DNA from: Pseudomonas sp. BGI-2
Lineage (GTDB): Bacteria; Pseudomonadota; Gammaproteobacteria; Pseudomonadales; Pseudomonadaceae
Assembly: GCF_004310295.1 (NCBI RefSeq)
Contig: NZ_SISB01000053.1
Span: forward strand, 1-42,415
Length of the DNA: 42,415 bases
Reading direction: 5' to 3'
In this document: positions 32,250 through 40,837 of the stretch, piece by piece
Numbering within the stretch: the first letter of the stretch is position 1
How the letters are laid out: each line of letters opens with the position of its first letter
Notes under the pieces: model-generated
What the model was told of the DNA's origin: nothing
The model's database searches: none
The model's input: the letters and a program-made list of their open reading frames with translations, nothing else
Translations under genes and position numbers: made by a program

Positions 32250-33401
32250 TCAGCGGAATAACGAATCCGGGAACTTGTCGAACTGTTCATCGAACAGGTC
32301 CGCTTCAAGGTCCATGGCGTCCATCTTCTTCTGATATTCCCTTTGCGCCTTGAGCCAGGCTTTCAAGATGTTGGGGTCCTTCAGTTCTTCGCGCAGGCCG
32401 TTCAGCTCCTCTGTGTCGTTGATTAGCATGTCGAGCTGATATTGGTACTTGCCAGCCAGGTTCTTCGGCGTCACCTCATCGAACGGATCGAGCTGGAATT
32501 GCTGTTTGAACGCCAGCTCCATTTCGAACACTTCGTTTTGCAGCTTTCCGAGTTGCTCGGACAATACCTGGTTGTAATGTTTAAGCCGATCGGCGGGAAG
32601 TGCATCAAGGGTGTCTGCGCTGATGTGCTCGATTTCCAATTGCAGTTGCAGCAGATCAAGCAGGTTCCGTTCGCCATAGGCGAGGTTGACTCGTTGCATC
32701 AGCACGGTTTTGCGTTCGCGCTCGTCGGGGTCTGTTTCTCGATCGGGGTGCAGGGCACTGGCCAGCTTGCGATAAATTTCGCGCACAGATTGGCTGGCTT
32801 GGGCGGCGTCCGCTTCCTGGCGCAGGTGGCTTGCGGTTTTTTTGCCGGTGCTTTGCTGCTGCTGCGCCGTTTGCTCGGCCCACAGGCGCTCGTGCATTTT
32901 TTGCGCAATTTCCTCAGCAGATAACGTGTCGATATCGTCGCCCAGATCAACGCCGAAGATCTCTTGCAATCCCTGTTTCAATAACTCGTCGTCTTCACTC
33001 GCGTCGGCATCGAAGTCACGACCGCTGTGCTTGTTGTACAGCGCTTTTAAGGTGGCTTTATCTTCATCGGTGTAGTTGCCGCTATCGATCAACGACAAGG
33101 TCTGGGCGCAAATCTCCTGAATCAACGTGTGGCGATCGGTTTTCGAGAGTTTTATCCGTTCGCTGAGTTCATCCAGAACATGCACAAGCTCAAGCGAGCG
33201 TTGACTAAATGTGTGGAACTGAGGAATGAACTCCTCGCGCCAGCGTTCAATATATAAAGGGGTGGCGGTTTCCCATGCCAGGAGCGTCTGGCGCTGTGTT
33301 TCGATTTTTTTGACAAGTCCGTTGAATTTCCGCTGCCCGGCGGACAGTTTTTTCGTGCTTGAGCCAGGCGTGATGCTGATTTGAGACGTCTTGTTATTCA
33401 T
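32250..33401 (-). CDS. J-domain protein with a central HPD motif, function unknown
   Basis: A 383-aa, mostly helical and charged protein. A J-domain-like stretch in its middle (about 203-255) carries VREIYRKLASALHPDRETDP with HPD at 218-220 and the following helix QRVNLAYGERNLLDLLQL. There is no Gly/Phe region, zinc finger or substrate domain of classical DnaJ. The N-terminal 190 residues are rich in coiled-coil-like helices and acidic patches (DADASEDDELLKQG). It would be a class C co-chaperone calling Hsp70 to an unknown client. ATG 33401 was preferred to 33422; neither has a strong SD. It is convergent with eatR. Confidence 0.8.
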   Translation of the reverse strand: MNNKTSQISITPGSSTKKLSAGQRKFNGLVKKIETQRQTLLAWETATPLYIERWREEFIPQFHTFSQRSLELVHVLDELSERIKLSKTDRHTLIQEICAQTLSLIDSGNYTDEDKATLKALYNKHSGRDFDADASEDDELLKQGLQEIFGVDLGDDIDTLSAEEIAQKMHERLWAEQTAQQQQSTGKKTASHLRQEADAAQASQSVREIYRKLASALHPDRETDPDERERKTVLMQRVNLAYGERNLLDLLQLQLEIEHISADTLDALPADRLKHYNQVLSEQLGKLQNEVFEMELAFKQQFQLDPFDEVTPKNLAGKYQYQLDMLINDTEELNGLREELKDPNILKAWLKAQREYQKKMDAMDLEADLFDEQFDKFPDSLFR

Positions 33402-33597
33402 GAGCAGTTTCCGAGCAGTCATCGGGAGGTGAGGGCGGTATTATCAAGGAAACCCGTGCCGTACTGTGCTGCCGCACAGCGTGGGCCGATTCTGATTGTC
33501 GAGTAGCATAATGGGAAGTCATCGTCGGCCAGTCTAAACACAAGGTGCGATTTTCCCCACCCTACGCTAACCTGCGGCCATGTTTACGAGGTCGACT

Positions 33598-34947
33598 ATG
33601 CACATTCATATTCTTGGTATCTGCGGCACTTTCATGGGTTCGATGGCGGTTCTGGCCAAAGAGCTGGGCCATCACGTGACGGGCTCCGATGCCAACGTCT
33701 ATCCGCCTATGAGCACTCAGCTTGAGGCGCAGGGCATTGAGTTGACCCAAGGCTACGATCCCGCCCAACTCGATCCGGCGCCGGATCTGGTGGTGGTCGG
33801 CAACGCCATGTCCCGCGGCAACCCGGCCGTCGAATACGTGCTGAACAAAGGCCTGCCGTACGTCTCCGGTCCGCAATGGCTGGCGGATCATGTGCTGCAA
33901 GGTCGCTGGGTCCTGGCTGTCGCCGGCACTCATGGCAAAACCACCACCAGCAGCATGCTCGCCTGGGTCCTGGAGCACGCGGGCATGAGCCCGGGTTTCC
34001 TGATCGGCGGCGTGCCGCAAAACTTTTCGGTGTCCGCGCGCTTGGGCGATACGCCGTTCTTCGTGATCGAAGCCGACGAGTACGACAGCGCGTTCTTCGA
34101 CAAGCGCTCCAAGTTCGTTCACTACCGCCCACGCACGGCGATCCTGAACAACCTGGAATACGATCACGCCGACATCTTCCCCGATCTGCCCGCCATCGAG
34201 CGGCAGTTTCACCATTTGGTGCGGACCATCCCGAGCGAAGGCCTGGTGATCCACCCGACCACCGAGCCGGCATTGCAGCGCGTTATTGAAATGGGCTGCT
34301 GGACCCCGGTGCAAACCACCGGTGCCGGCGGTCAATGGCAGGTCAAACTGCACAGCGAAGACGGTTCGAAGTTCGAAGTGATGTTCGAAGGCGTCGCCCA
34401 AGGCATCGTCGATTGGGACATGACCGGCCAGCACAACGTGGCTAACGCCCTGGCCACATTGGCAGCGGCTCGCCATGTTGGCGTGGTGCCTGCCATGGGC
34501 ATCGCCGCGTTGAGCGCGTTTAAAAGCGTGAAACGCCGGATGGAGAAAGTCGCCGAAGTGCGTGGCATCACCATCTACGACGACTTCGCTCACCACCCGA
34601 CGGCGATTGCGACGACCCTCGACGGCCTGCGCAAACGCATCGGCGATGCGCCGTTGATTGCGATCATCGAGCCGCGTTCCAACTCCATGAAGCTCGGTGC
34701 TCACCGCGACGGCTTGCCGGAAAGCGTGGTCGATGCCGATCAGGTTATCTGGTACGCCCCTGCCAACCTCGGCTGGGACCTGGGCGCGACCGCAGCGTTG
34801 TGCACCGTGCCGTCGATTGTCAGCGATTCGCTGGAAGGCATCATCGAGCGCGTGAAGAGCCAGGCCCAGCCCGGCACTCACGTGGTGATCATGAGCAACG
34901 GCGGCTTCGGCGGCCTGCACGGCAAACTCGCCGAGGCGCTGCAATGA
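33598..34947 (+). CDS. mpl: Murein tripeptide ligase (Mpl)
   Basis: UDP-N-acetylmuramate:L-alanyl-gamma-D-glutamyl-meso-diaminopimelate ligase, a cytoplasmic cell-wall recycling enzyme, 449 aa, Mur ligase fold. The N-terminus MHIHILGICGTFMGSMAVLA matches Mpl, the ATP loop is VAGTHGKTTTSSML, the central domain has FFVIEADEYDSAFFDKRSKF, and the C-terminal domain IYDDFAHHPTAIATTL. ATG 33598 has GAGGT 6 nt upstream, so a longer frame from 33580 is unlikely. Its stop overlaps the ubiX start (ATGA). Confidence 0.96.
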   Translation: MHIHILGICGTFMGSMAVLAKELGHHVTGSDANVYPPMSTQLEAQGIELTQGYDPAQLDPAPDLVVVGNAMSRGNPAVEYVLNKGLPYVSGPQWLADHVLQGRWVLAVAGTHGKTTTSSMLAWVLEHAGMSPGFLIGGVPQNFSVSARLGDTPFFVIEADEYDSAFFDKRSKFVHYRPRTAILNNLEYDHADIFPDLPAIERQFHHLVRTIPSEGLVIHPTTEPALQRVIEMGCWTPVQTTGAGGQWQVKLHSEDGSKFEVMFEGVAQGIVDWDMTGQHNVANALATLAAARHVGVVPAMGIAALSAFKSVKRRMEKVAEVRGITIYDDFAHHPTAIATTLDGLRKRIGDAPLIAIIEPRSNSMKLGAHRDGLPESVVDADQVIWYAPANLGWDLGATAALCTVPSIVSDSLEGIIERVKSQAQPGTHVVIMSNGGFGGLHGKLAEALQ

Positions 34948-35576
34948 ACAACGGCCCGGAACGCATCACCCTCGCGATGACCGGCGCTTCGGGCGCCCAG
35001 TACGGTTTACGCCTGCTCGACTGTCTGATACGCGAAGACCGCGAGGTGCATTTTCTGATCTCCAAGGCTGCGCAACTGGTGATGGCCACCGAGACAGACG
35101 TCACGCTGCCGGCCAAACCGCAGACGATGCAGGCCTTCCTCACTGAATACACCGGCGCGGCCGCCGGCCAAATCAAGGTGTACGGCAAGGAAGACTGGAT
35201 GTCGCCGGTAGCCTCGGGCTCCGGGGCGCCTGCGGCGATGGTGGTGGTGCCTTGTTCCACCGGGACCTTGTCGGCGATTGCGACCGGTGCCTGCAACAAC
35301 CTGATCGAGCGTGCTGCCGATGTGACATTGAAAGAGCGTCGACAGCTGATTCTGGTGCCGCGTGAGGCGCCGTATTCGAGCATTCACCTAGAGCACATGC
35401 TCAAGTTGTCGAACATGGGTGTGACGATTTTGCCGGCTTCGCCGGGCTTCTATCATCAGCCGCAGACAATCGATGACTTGATCGACTTTGTGGTGGCACG
35501 GATTCTCAACCTGTTGAACATTCCGCAAGACATGCTGCCGCGCTGGGGCGAACATCATTTGAGCAGCGATGAATAA
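34944..35576 (+). CDS. ubiX: Flavin prenyltransferase (UbiX)
   Basis: Makes prenylated FMN, the cofactor of the ubiquinone decarboxylase UbiD, 210 aa. The N-terminal FMN/phosphate motif is ITLAMTGASGAQYGLRLL. SGSGAPAAMVVVPCSTGTLSAIATG and LILVPREAPYSSIHLEHML are diagnostic. The ATG overlaps the mpl stop by 4 nt, and its end overlaps the next gene by 8 nt, so three genes form one unit. A longer reading frame from 34800 lies within mpl and is rejected. Confidence 0.96.
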   Translation: MNNGPERITLAMTGASGAQYGLRLLDCLIREDREVHFLISKAAQLVMATETDVTLPAKPQTMQAFLTEYTGAAAGQIKVYGKEDWMSPVASGSGAPAAMVVVPCSTGTLSAIATGACNNLIERAADVTLKERRQLILVPREAPYSSIHLEHMLKLSNMGVTILPASPGFYHQPQTIDDLIDFVVARILNLLNIPQDMLPRWGEHHLSSDE

Positions 35577-35853
35577 ACTGCTGATTATGCTGTTGGCGCT
35601 GCAACTGACGGGCTGCGCCACGGCGCGCACGCTGGATGCCGCCAAGCCGGGGGCGCCAGTGGTGTACGCGGGGACGCGCCTGGATTTGTACGCCATGAAC
35701 GGTGGGTGCTGCGCGATGGACCGGTTTGGCGCCGAAGCGCCGAGCTACCCTGGCGTTGATCTGCCGGCCAGCGCGTTGCTCGACACGCTGTTGTTGCCGT
35801 TGTCGCTGCTGACGGTGATCGGAGTGGGTTTTCAAGCGACGGGCGGGTTGTAG
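35569..35853 (+). CDS. Small lipoprotein of the YceK/YidQ type (DUF1375)
   Basis: A 94-aa predicted lipoprotein. The signal MNKLLIMLLALQLTGCA has a good lipobox (LTGC, Cys16). The mature part, PVVYAGTRLDLYAMNGG then DLPASALLDTLLLPLSLLTV, matches the YceK/YidQ group, where a 'Y.GTR.D......P....DLP.S...DTl.LP' pattern is shared. It overlaps ubiX by 8 nt. Function unknown. Confidence 0.88.
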   Translation: MNKLLIMLLALQLTGCATARTLDAAKPGAPVVYAGTRLDLYAMNGGCCAMDRFGAEAPSYPGVDLPASALLDTLLLPLSLLTVIGVGFQATGGL

Positions 35854-35879
35854 CGTTCGGCATTGAATCGGTGTCGCGC

Positions 35880-35982
35880 CCTTCGCGGGCAAGTCGGACC
35901 GCCGCACCGCTCGCTCCTACACAATCAACGGTGGTGAACCAGTAGGAGCGAGCGGTGCGGCGGTCCGACTTGCCCGCGAAGG
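35880..35982. repeat. Long REPIN
   Basis: Two perfect 41-bp inverted arms (35880-35920 and 35942-35982, starting CCTTCGCGGGCAAGTCGG and ending inward at CGCTCGCTCCTAC) flank a 21-nt spacer. It is the same subtype as the element at 2123-2189 but with an extra GACCGCCGCAC block. Its place between convergent genes suggests a terminator effect for both. Confidence 0.93.
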
Positions 35983-36004
35983 CGTCTTCTCAGACGCCAC
36001 AGGA

Positions 36005-36646
36005 TTACTTGCCTAGTTTGCGCAACTCATCCGACTCAACCACCCGCACCCCATCCTGTTCTTCCAGCGCCAGCCTCCACATCGCGCGGGCCAGTTGGCA
36101 GGCTTCGATGCCGTGGTACTTGCCCGGAATCAATCGCGACAACGGACCGGCGACTTTCTCGCCCAGTCGCGGCTTGACGCGATCGCCCAATAACAGCGAA
36201 GGTCGGCAAATGGTCAGTTGCGGCCAGTCCTGCGCACGCAATGCGTATTCCATCTCGCCTTTGACACGGTTGTAGAAAACCGAAGATCTTCGATCAGCCC
36301 CCAAGGCGCTGATCACGATCAGGTGCCGTGCGCCCATTTCCCGCGCACGCTTGGCGAACGCCACCACCATGTCCAGGTCCACTGCGCGAAACGCCTGCTC
36401 CGATCCGGCCTGCTTGATGGTGGTGCCGAGGCAGCAGTAGGCGATGTCGACGCGACCGTTCAGTTGCGGCAGGAACACCGCCGGATCGCCGACCGGGTTT
36501 TCCAGATGCGGATGCTCGGCCAAAGGCCGGCGTGAGGGGGCTAAAACCCTTGAAATCGTTGGCTCATTGAGCAAGCGATCAAGCAGATGTTCACCGGTTA
36601 ACCCGGTAGCTCCGGCAAGCAATACATGCTGAGGCGTCAAGTACAT
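36005..36646 (-). CDS. NAD(P)-binding protein, atypical SDR (HTATIP2/TIP30-like)
   Basis: A 213-aa protein with a Rossmann fold. The dinucleotide loop is HVLLAGATGLTGEHLLDRLL. DIAYCCLGTTIKQAGSEQAFRAVDLDMV and HLIVISALGADRRSSVFYNRVKGEMEYAL are typical of the TIP30-like group, with Tyr and Lys (YNRVKG) in the SDR-like places. ICRPSLLLGDR follows. The substrate is unknown; these proteins are often annotated only as oxidoreductases. It is followed upstream by the MORN-peptidase gene, 27 nt away on the same strand. Confidence 0.9.
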   Translation of the reverse strand: MYLTPQHVLLAGATGLTGEHLLDRLLNEPTISRVLAPSRRPLAEHPHLENPVGDPAVFLPQLNGRVDIAYCCLGTTIKQAGSEQAFRAVDLDMVVAFAKRAREMGARHLIVISALGADRRSSVFYNRVKGEMEYALRAQDWPQLTICRPSLLLGDRVKPRLGEKVAGPLSRLIPGKYHGIEACQLARAMWRLALEEQDGVRVVESDELRKLGK

Positions 36647-36673
36647 AGTGTTTCCCCCTTGATACTGTTCAGC

Positions 36674-38392
36674 TTAGTTGCTCTTTGCATCCTTGCTGTT
36701 GATAGAGACACTTTGTAGTGCTTTTCGTGCCTGCTGCTTGCGTAAAAGCTGCCAGTGCGAGAGAACGGTTTTCGGCGCCCAGATCTGCGGTTCAGAGGCT
36801 TCGAAGCCGTCGGCCAGTTCGCGCTCCGCCACCGTAGCCTTGGCCAGCTTGAAGGCTTGCTCCAGATCGTCGGTCTGGTTCAGTGCCTGGGCGAACAGCG
36901 CATCGCCGAAGTAGGTGAAGTTGGCTTCTTCCGAGCAACCGAAGGACACACGATCGGCACGCGAGGCGGTCATGATCAGCGTGCGTTCATCCTTGAGGGC
37001 GGGGATGAAACCGCCGGAATAGCAGGATGAAATCACAACAATCTTGTCCCGATTTTTCAGGGGCGCGAGGACGGCGGCGAGTTCGTCGGCCGGAAGATCG
37101 GCCAACTCCATGCGCGGCTGGTCGAGCACCAGTTCATGTTCGCTGCTGCCGTGGCTGGTCAGGTAGATGAAGATCAAGTCTTCCGGGCCACTGCGTTCGG
37201 CCAGGGTCACCGCGGCACGGCGCAGGTTTTCCCGGGTGGCCATCGGCCGGTCGACGAGGTGATCGCGATGGTTCACCAGGCGAATCTGGCCAAAGGCGCC
37301 GAAGCGGCTGCTGAGCATGTTGCTGACGTAATCGGACTCACGCAGGAATACGCTCTGCTTGCCGTCACCGCCCAGAGTCAAGGTGTACAGCTCCACCACC
37401 GGGGTCGAGGCCGGCACACTGGACAGGGCGTCATCGAGTAACCGGCCCTGGGCCAGCAACCCGAGTTCGAGGGTGTCGGGCAGCAACTTGCCATCGGCAT
37501 CGCGAACACGCTGGCCATTAATCCACGTACCGCTTTGCACCGTGCCGTCGGTGAGCACCAGAGTGCCGCGTCCCGAGTAGCTGTCACCGTCGAACTGGCC
37601 GATGTAGAAGCTGCCGTCCGGCAGGTTCAATCGACCCTGGCCGGTAAAGCGCCAGTCGCTGAACTGGCCGATGTAATGGCTGCCGTCAGCGCCGATCAAC
37701 TCGCCCTTGCCGTTCAGCGAGCCTTCCTTGAATTGACCCAGCCAGACATCGCCGTCGGCGTTTTCGTAGCGGCCCTTGCCATGCAACTGATTGTTCTTGA
37801 AGCCACCGACATAGATGTCGCCGTCGGCGCTGTTGAAGGTCCCGTTGCCTTCCAGCTGTCCGTCTTTGAAGTGCCCGGTGAACTGATTGCCACTGCCATC
37901 GCCGCGCTGGCCTTCGCCATTGGGTTTGCCTTGGGCGAACTGGCCTTGGTAGGAGCTGCCGTCGTCGAGTTCGAGACGACCTAGCCCTGAATATTGATCG
38001 GCCTTGAATTCACCGCGATAGGTCATCGCGTTTTCTTTAAGCGTACCTTCACCGTCGCGGCGGCCGAGTTTGAACCCGCCGGTGTAGCTGCTGCCGGGGG
38101 TGGTCAGCGTGCCTTGGCCGTCGAACAAGCCTTGATTGAACAGTCCGCGATAGACCTCACCGTTGCTGCCATGCCATTCGCCCTGGCCATGCCATTGGCC
38201 CTTGTCGAACTCGCCGTCGTACCAGCTGCCGTTGGGGTAGTCGATGCGGCCCTGGCCTTGCAGCAAGCCGTTGACCAGATCACCGCGATAGCGCCCGCCG
38301 TCCGGCAAGCGGGCATCGGGGGGCAGCAGCGATTCGCCATCGCCGCAAGCGGTGAGCAATAGGGTCAAGGCAAGGAGTGCAAGTGAGCGCAT
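36674..38392 (-). CDS. MORN-repeat lipoprotein with a C13 (legumain-like) peptidase domain
   Basis: A 572-aa predicted lipoprotein (lipobox LTAC, Cys16). Residues about 34-290 are some 11 MORN repeats of about 23 aa (YRGDLVNGLLQGQGRIDYP, WYDGEFDKGQWHGQGEWHG and so on). Residues about 330-545 form a caspase-like C13 peptidase domain: the catalytic His in IYLTSHGSS (His414) and the Cys in IVVISSCYSGGF (Cys457), both after beta strands. It is probably periplasmic or on the outer-membrane inner face. The substrate is unknown. MORN repeats might bind lipid or a partner. Intact and probably active from the residues seen. Confidence 0.88.
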   Translation of the reverse strand: MRSLALLALTLLLTACGDGESLLPPDARLPDGGRYRGDLVNGLLQGQGRIDYPNGSWYDGEFDKGQWHGQGEWHGSNGEVYRGLFNQGLFDGQGTLTTPGSSYTGGFKLGRRDGEGTLKENAMTYRGEFKADQYSGLGRLELDDGSSYQGQFAQGKPNGEGQRGDGSGNQFTGHFKDGQLEGNGTFNSADGDIYVGGFKNNQLHGKGRYENADGDVWLGQFKEGSLNGKGELIGADGSHYIGQFSDWRFTGQGRLNLPDGSFYIGQFDGDSYSGRGTLVLTDGTVQSGTWINGQRVRDADGKLLPDTLELGLLAQGRLLDDALSSVPASTPVVELYTLTLGGDGKQSVFLRESDYVSNMLSSRFGAFGQIRLVNHRDHLVDRPMATRENLRRAAVTLAERSGPEDLIFIYLTSHGSSEHELVLDQPRMELADLPADELAAVLAPLKNRDKIVVISSCYSGGFIPALKDERTLIMTASRADRVSFGCSEEANFTYFGDALFAQALNQTDDLEQAFKLAKATVAERELADGFEASEPQIWAPKTVLSHWQLLRKQQARKALQSVSINSKDAKSN

Positions 38393-38507
38393 AGCGGGAT
38401 CCGGGCAATTATGCGACGGAGTATGCCGCAGCTATGTGTCGCATTTATAGAGACACGGCAGAGACACAGCGCGAAACAGCGTGAGCTGTTTCGCAATCAG
38501 GCATGTG

Positions 38508-38963
38508 TCAGACGAAACAGAGGGACAGCGGCTCGGCGATATACGCCGGCTTGTCCGACCCTTCGATTTCAAGGGTGGCGGTGGCTTTGAGCAGCCATTG
38601 GCCGGGTTTCTTCTCGATGACTTCGTTCATGTCGACCTTGAGCCGAACCCTGGAGTTGACCTTCACTGGCTGGATGAAACGCACGCTGTCCAGACCATAG
38701 TTGACCACCATCTTCGCCCCTTGAGGGAGGATCAGGATGTCTTCCATCAGTTTCGGGATCAAGGACAGCGACAGGAATCCGTGTGCAATGGTGCTGCCAA
38801 ATGGCGTTTGCGCGGCTTTGACCGGATCGACGTGAATAAACTGATAATCGCCTGTGGCTTCTGCGAACAGGTTGATGCGCTCCTGATCGATGGTGAGCCA
38901 TCCGGAACGTCCGAGTTCCTTGCCGACATAATCTTTGAGCTCTGCAACGGGAACATAGGGCAT
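38508..38963 (-). CDS. MaoC-family (R)-specific enoyl-CoA hydratase-like protein
   Basis: A 151-aa hot-dog fold protein of the MaoC dehydratase group, which hydrates trans-2-enoyl-CoA or -ACP. The hydratase 2 motif is ATGDYQFIHVDPVKAAQTPFGSTIAHGFLSLSL, with Asp and His in the catalytic places (DYQFIH). The family includes nodulation protein NodN-like enzymes, which this resembles in length and in SVRFIQPVKVNSRVRLK. A single gene, divergent from cidA. The exact acyl substrate cannot be read from the sequence. Confidence 0.9.
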   Translation of the reverse strand: MPYVPVAELKDYVGKELGRSGWLTIDQERINLFAEATGDYQFIHVDPVKAAQTPFGSTIAHGFLSLSLIPKLMEDILILPQGAKMVVNYGLDSVRFIQPVKVNSRVRLKVDMNEVIEKKPGQWLLKATATLEIEGSDKPAYIAEPLSLCFV

Positions 38964-39160
38964 TGAGACTCTCCTTGGGTTTCATCGGATTTATAGTTTT
39001 TCGAGCGGGGGGATTTGACCTCCCTGTGAACCACTTTAGATCAACATGGCAAATTGCTCCGGTCAACTGACCATGCTTTTGGCGAATGCCGATCCATAGC
39101 GTTGACGTGCTTATAATGCCCGGCCCCTTTTTGGTGGGGAGCGCGTGCGGGAGATGCTGG

Positions 39161-39523
39161 ATGTTGTTACGTGGCCTGACCTGGCTGGTGCTGTTCCAAT
39201 TGCTGGGCACAGCCATCAACCATTTGTTTTTACCGGTGCTGCCCGGGCCGATTGTCGGCCTGCTGCTGTTGCTGGTGTACCTGATTTCACGCGGGCAAGT
39301 CGGCGAGCCGTTGAACCTGGCGGCCAGTAGCCTGCTGCGTTACTTGCCGTTGCTGCTGGTGCCGCCGGCCGTGGGCGTTATGGTTTACGCCAAGGACATT
39401 GCCGCGGATTTCTGGGCCATCGTCGGCGCGTTGGTGTTGTCGCTGGTGCTGTCCATGGCGTTTGCCGGGGTTCTGATGCAGCGCATGGTCAAGCGGCATG
39501 CCCATCGTGGAGATCGCCAATGA
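39161..39523 (+). CDS. CidA/LrgA-family holin-like membrane protein
   Basis: A 120-aa inner-membrane protein with about four hydrophobic segments. The motif LPGPIVGLLLLLVYLI matches the CidA/LrgA family, as does NLAASSLLRYLPLLLVPPAVGVM. Members were proposed to act like holins and are now linked to export of by-products of carbon overflow. ATG 39161 is preferred (GGGAG about 7 nt upstream); an earlier frame from 39086 would add 25 non-hydrophobic residues. It overlaps the next gene by 4 nt (ATGA). Confidence 0.9.
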   Translation: MLLRGLTWLVLFQLLGTAINHLFLPVLPGPIVGLLLLLVYLISRGQVGEPLNLAASSLLRYLPLLLVPPAVGVMVYAKDIAADFWAIVGALVLSLVLSMAFAGVLMQRMVKRHAHRGDRQ

Positions 39524-40236
39524 TCCTCGATTGGCACGGCGCGCTGGACTCGGTGATTCATCATCCGTTGTTCGGTATCGGCATTACGCTGGGCGCTTAT
39601 CAGTTGGTGCTGGCGGCCTTCGAGAAAACCCGCTGGATCTTTCTGCAGCCGGTGCTGGTCTCCATGCTGCTGGTGATCGGCGTGCTGGTGCTTTGCGGGA
39701 TCAACTTTGCCGAGTACCGCAAGAGCACCGAGATCCTCAGCATCTTGCTCGGGCCAGCGACCGTTGCACTGGCAGTGCCGCTGTACCTCAATCTGCGACG
39801 GATTCGGCAGTTGTTCTGGCCGATATTTACTACGCTGGTGATAGGCGGCGTGGTTGCCACGGGCATGGGCGTGTTGCTGGGCTGGTGGTTTGGCGCCGAA
39901 CACATGATCCTGATGACCATGGCACCGAAGTCGGTGACGTCGCCGATTGCCATGCTGGTGGCCGAGCAGATCGGTGGTGTCGCTGCGCTGGCGGCGGTGT
40001 TCGTGTTGATCACTGGCGTGATTGGTGCGATCTTCGGGCCGAGTCTGTTGACCCGACTGGGCGTGCACAGCCCTGAAGCACGCGGTATGGCTTTGGGCAT
40101 GACCGCCCATGCGGTCGGCACCTCGGTGGCCTTGCAGGAAAGTGAAGAATGCGGCGCCTTCGCGGCGCTGGCGATGAGTCTGATGGGCGTGGCCACGGCG
40201 GTGTTCCTGCCGTTGGCGGTGTCGATGGTGGTGTAA
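39520..40236 (+). CDS. CidB/LrgB-family membrane protein
   Basis: The partner of the preceding CidA/LrgA protein, 238 aa with about six or seven membrane segments. Family marks are FGIGITLGAYQL, ILLGPATVALAVPLYLNLRRI, MTMAPKSVTSPIAMLVAEQIGG and GMALGMTAHAVGTSVALQES. The pair is usually co-transcribed; here the coupling is by a 4-nt overlap. The family is linked to murein hydrolase control and small-molecule export. No LysR-type CidR gene is seen next to it. Confidence 0.93.
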   Translation: MILDWHGALDSVIHHPLFGIGITLGAYQLVLAAFEKTRWIFLQPVLVSMLLVIGVLVLCGINFAEYRKSTEILSILLGPATVALAVPLYLNLRRIRQLFWPIFTTLVIGGVVATGMGVLLGWWFGAEHMILMTMAPKSVTSPIAMLVAEQIGGVAALAAVFVLITGVIGAIFGPSLLTRLGVHSPEARGMALGMTAHAVGTSVALQESEECGAFAALAMSLMGVATAVFLPLAVSMVV

Positions 40237-40240
40237 GGAA

Positions 40241-40837
40241 ATGTCTATGAGCTTGCCGCTTTTCCCGCTGAACACGGTGCTGTTCCCTGGCTGCATCCTC
40301 GACTTGCAGATCTTCGAGGCGCGCTACCTGGACATGATCAGCCGCTGCATGAAACAGGGCGGCGGCTTCGGCGTGGTGTGCATTCTCGACGGCGAAGAAG
40401 TGGGCATCGCGCCGGCGGGCTATGCACTGGTGGGCTGCGAAGCGTTGATCACCGATTTCAAGCAGCAGGACAACGGCCTGCTGGGCATTCGCGTGCAGGG
40501 CGGCCGGCGTTTTCATGTACTGCGCACCGAGGTGCAGCGCGATCAATTGACCGTCGCTGACGTCGAGTGGCTGGAAGACGAGCCCGAGCAACCGCTGCAG
40601 GACGAGGACGCGGACCTGGTCGCACTGCTCAAGGCCTTGGCCGAACACCCGATGGTCGAGGCGTTGAACATGGGCACCGAAGCGACCGGGCAACAATCCT
40701 TGGCCAATCAGCTGGCCTACCTGCTGCCGTTTGCTGAGCTGGACAAGATCGACCTGCTGCAACTCGATGATCCCCAGCAGCGACTGGATGCGATTCAGGC
40801 GCTGCTGGATGAATTGCAGGGTGAGTTGTTTGCCTGA
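40241..40837 (+). CDS. LON substrate-binding-domain protein
   Basis: A 198-aa protein holding only the N-terminal LON domain, without ATPase or protease parts. The start SLPLFPLNTVLFPGCILDLQIFEARYLDMISRCM is the family signature, and GFGVVCILDGEE and GCEALITDFKQQDNGLLGIRVQGGRRF follow. The ATG at 40241 has TAAGGA 5 nt upstream and is 4 nt past the lrgB stop, so it is probably in the same operon. Role unknown; perhaps substrate or partner binding. Confidence 0.92.
   Translation: MSMSLPLFPLNTVLFPGCILDLQIFEARYLDMISRCMKQGGGFGVVCILDGEEVGIAPAGYALVGCEALITDFKQQDNGLLGIRVQGGRRFHVLRTEVQRDQLTVADVEWLEDEPEQPLQDEDADLVALLKALAEHPMVEALNMGTEATGQQSLANQLAYLLPFAELDKIDLLQLDDPQQRLDAIQALLDELQGELFA

Noticed and set aside
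33562..34944. A 460-codon open frame antisense to mpl
   Set aside because: Same reasoning: complete overlap with a conserved ligase gene and no domain.
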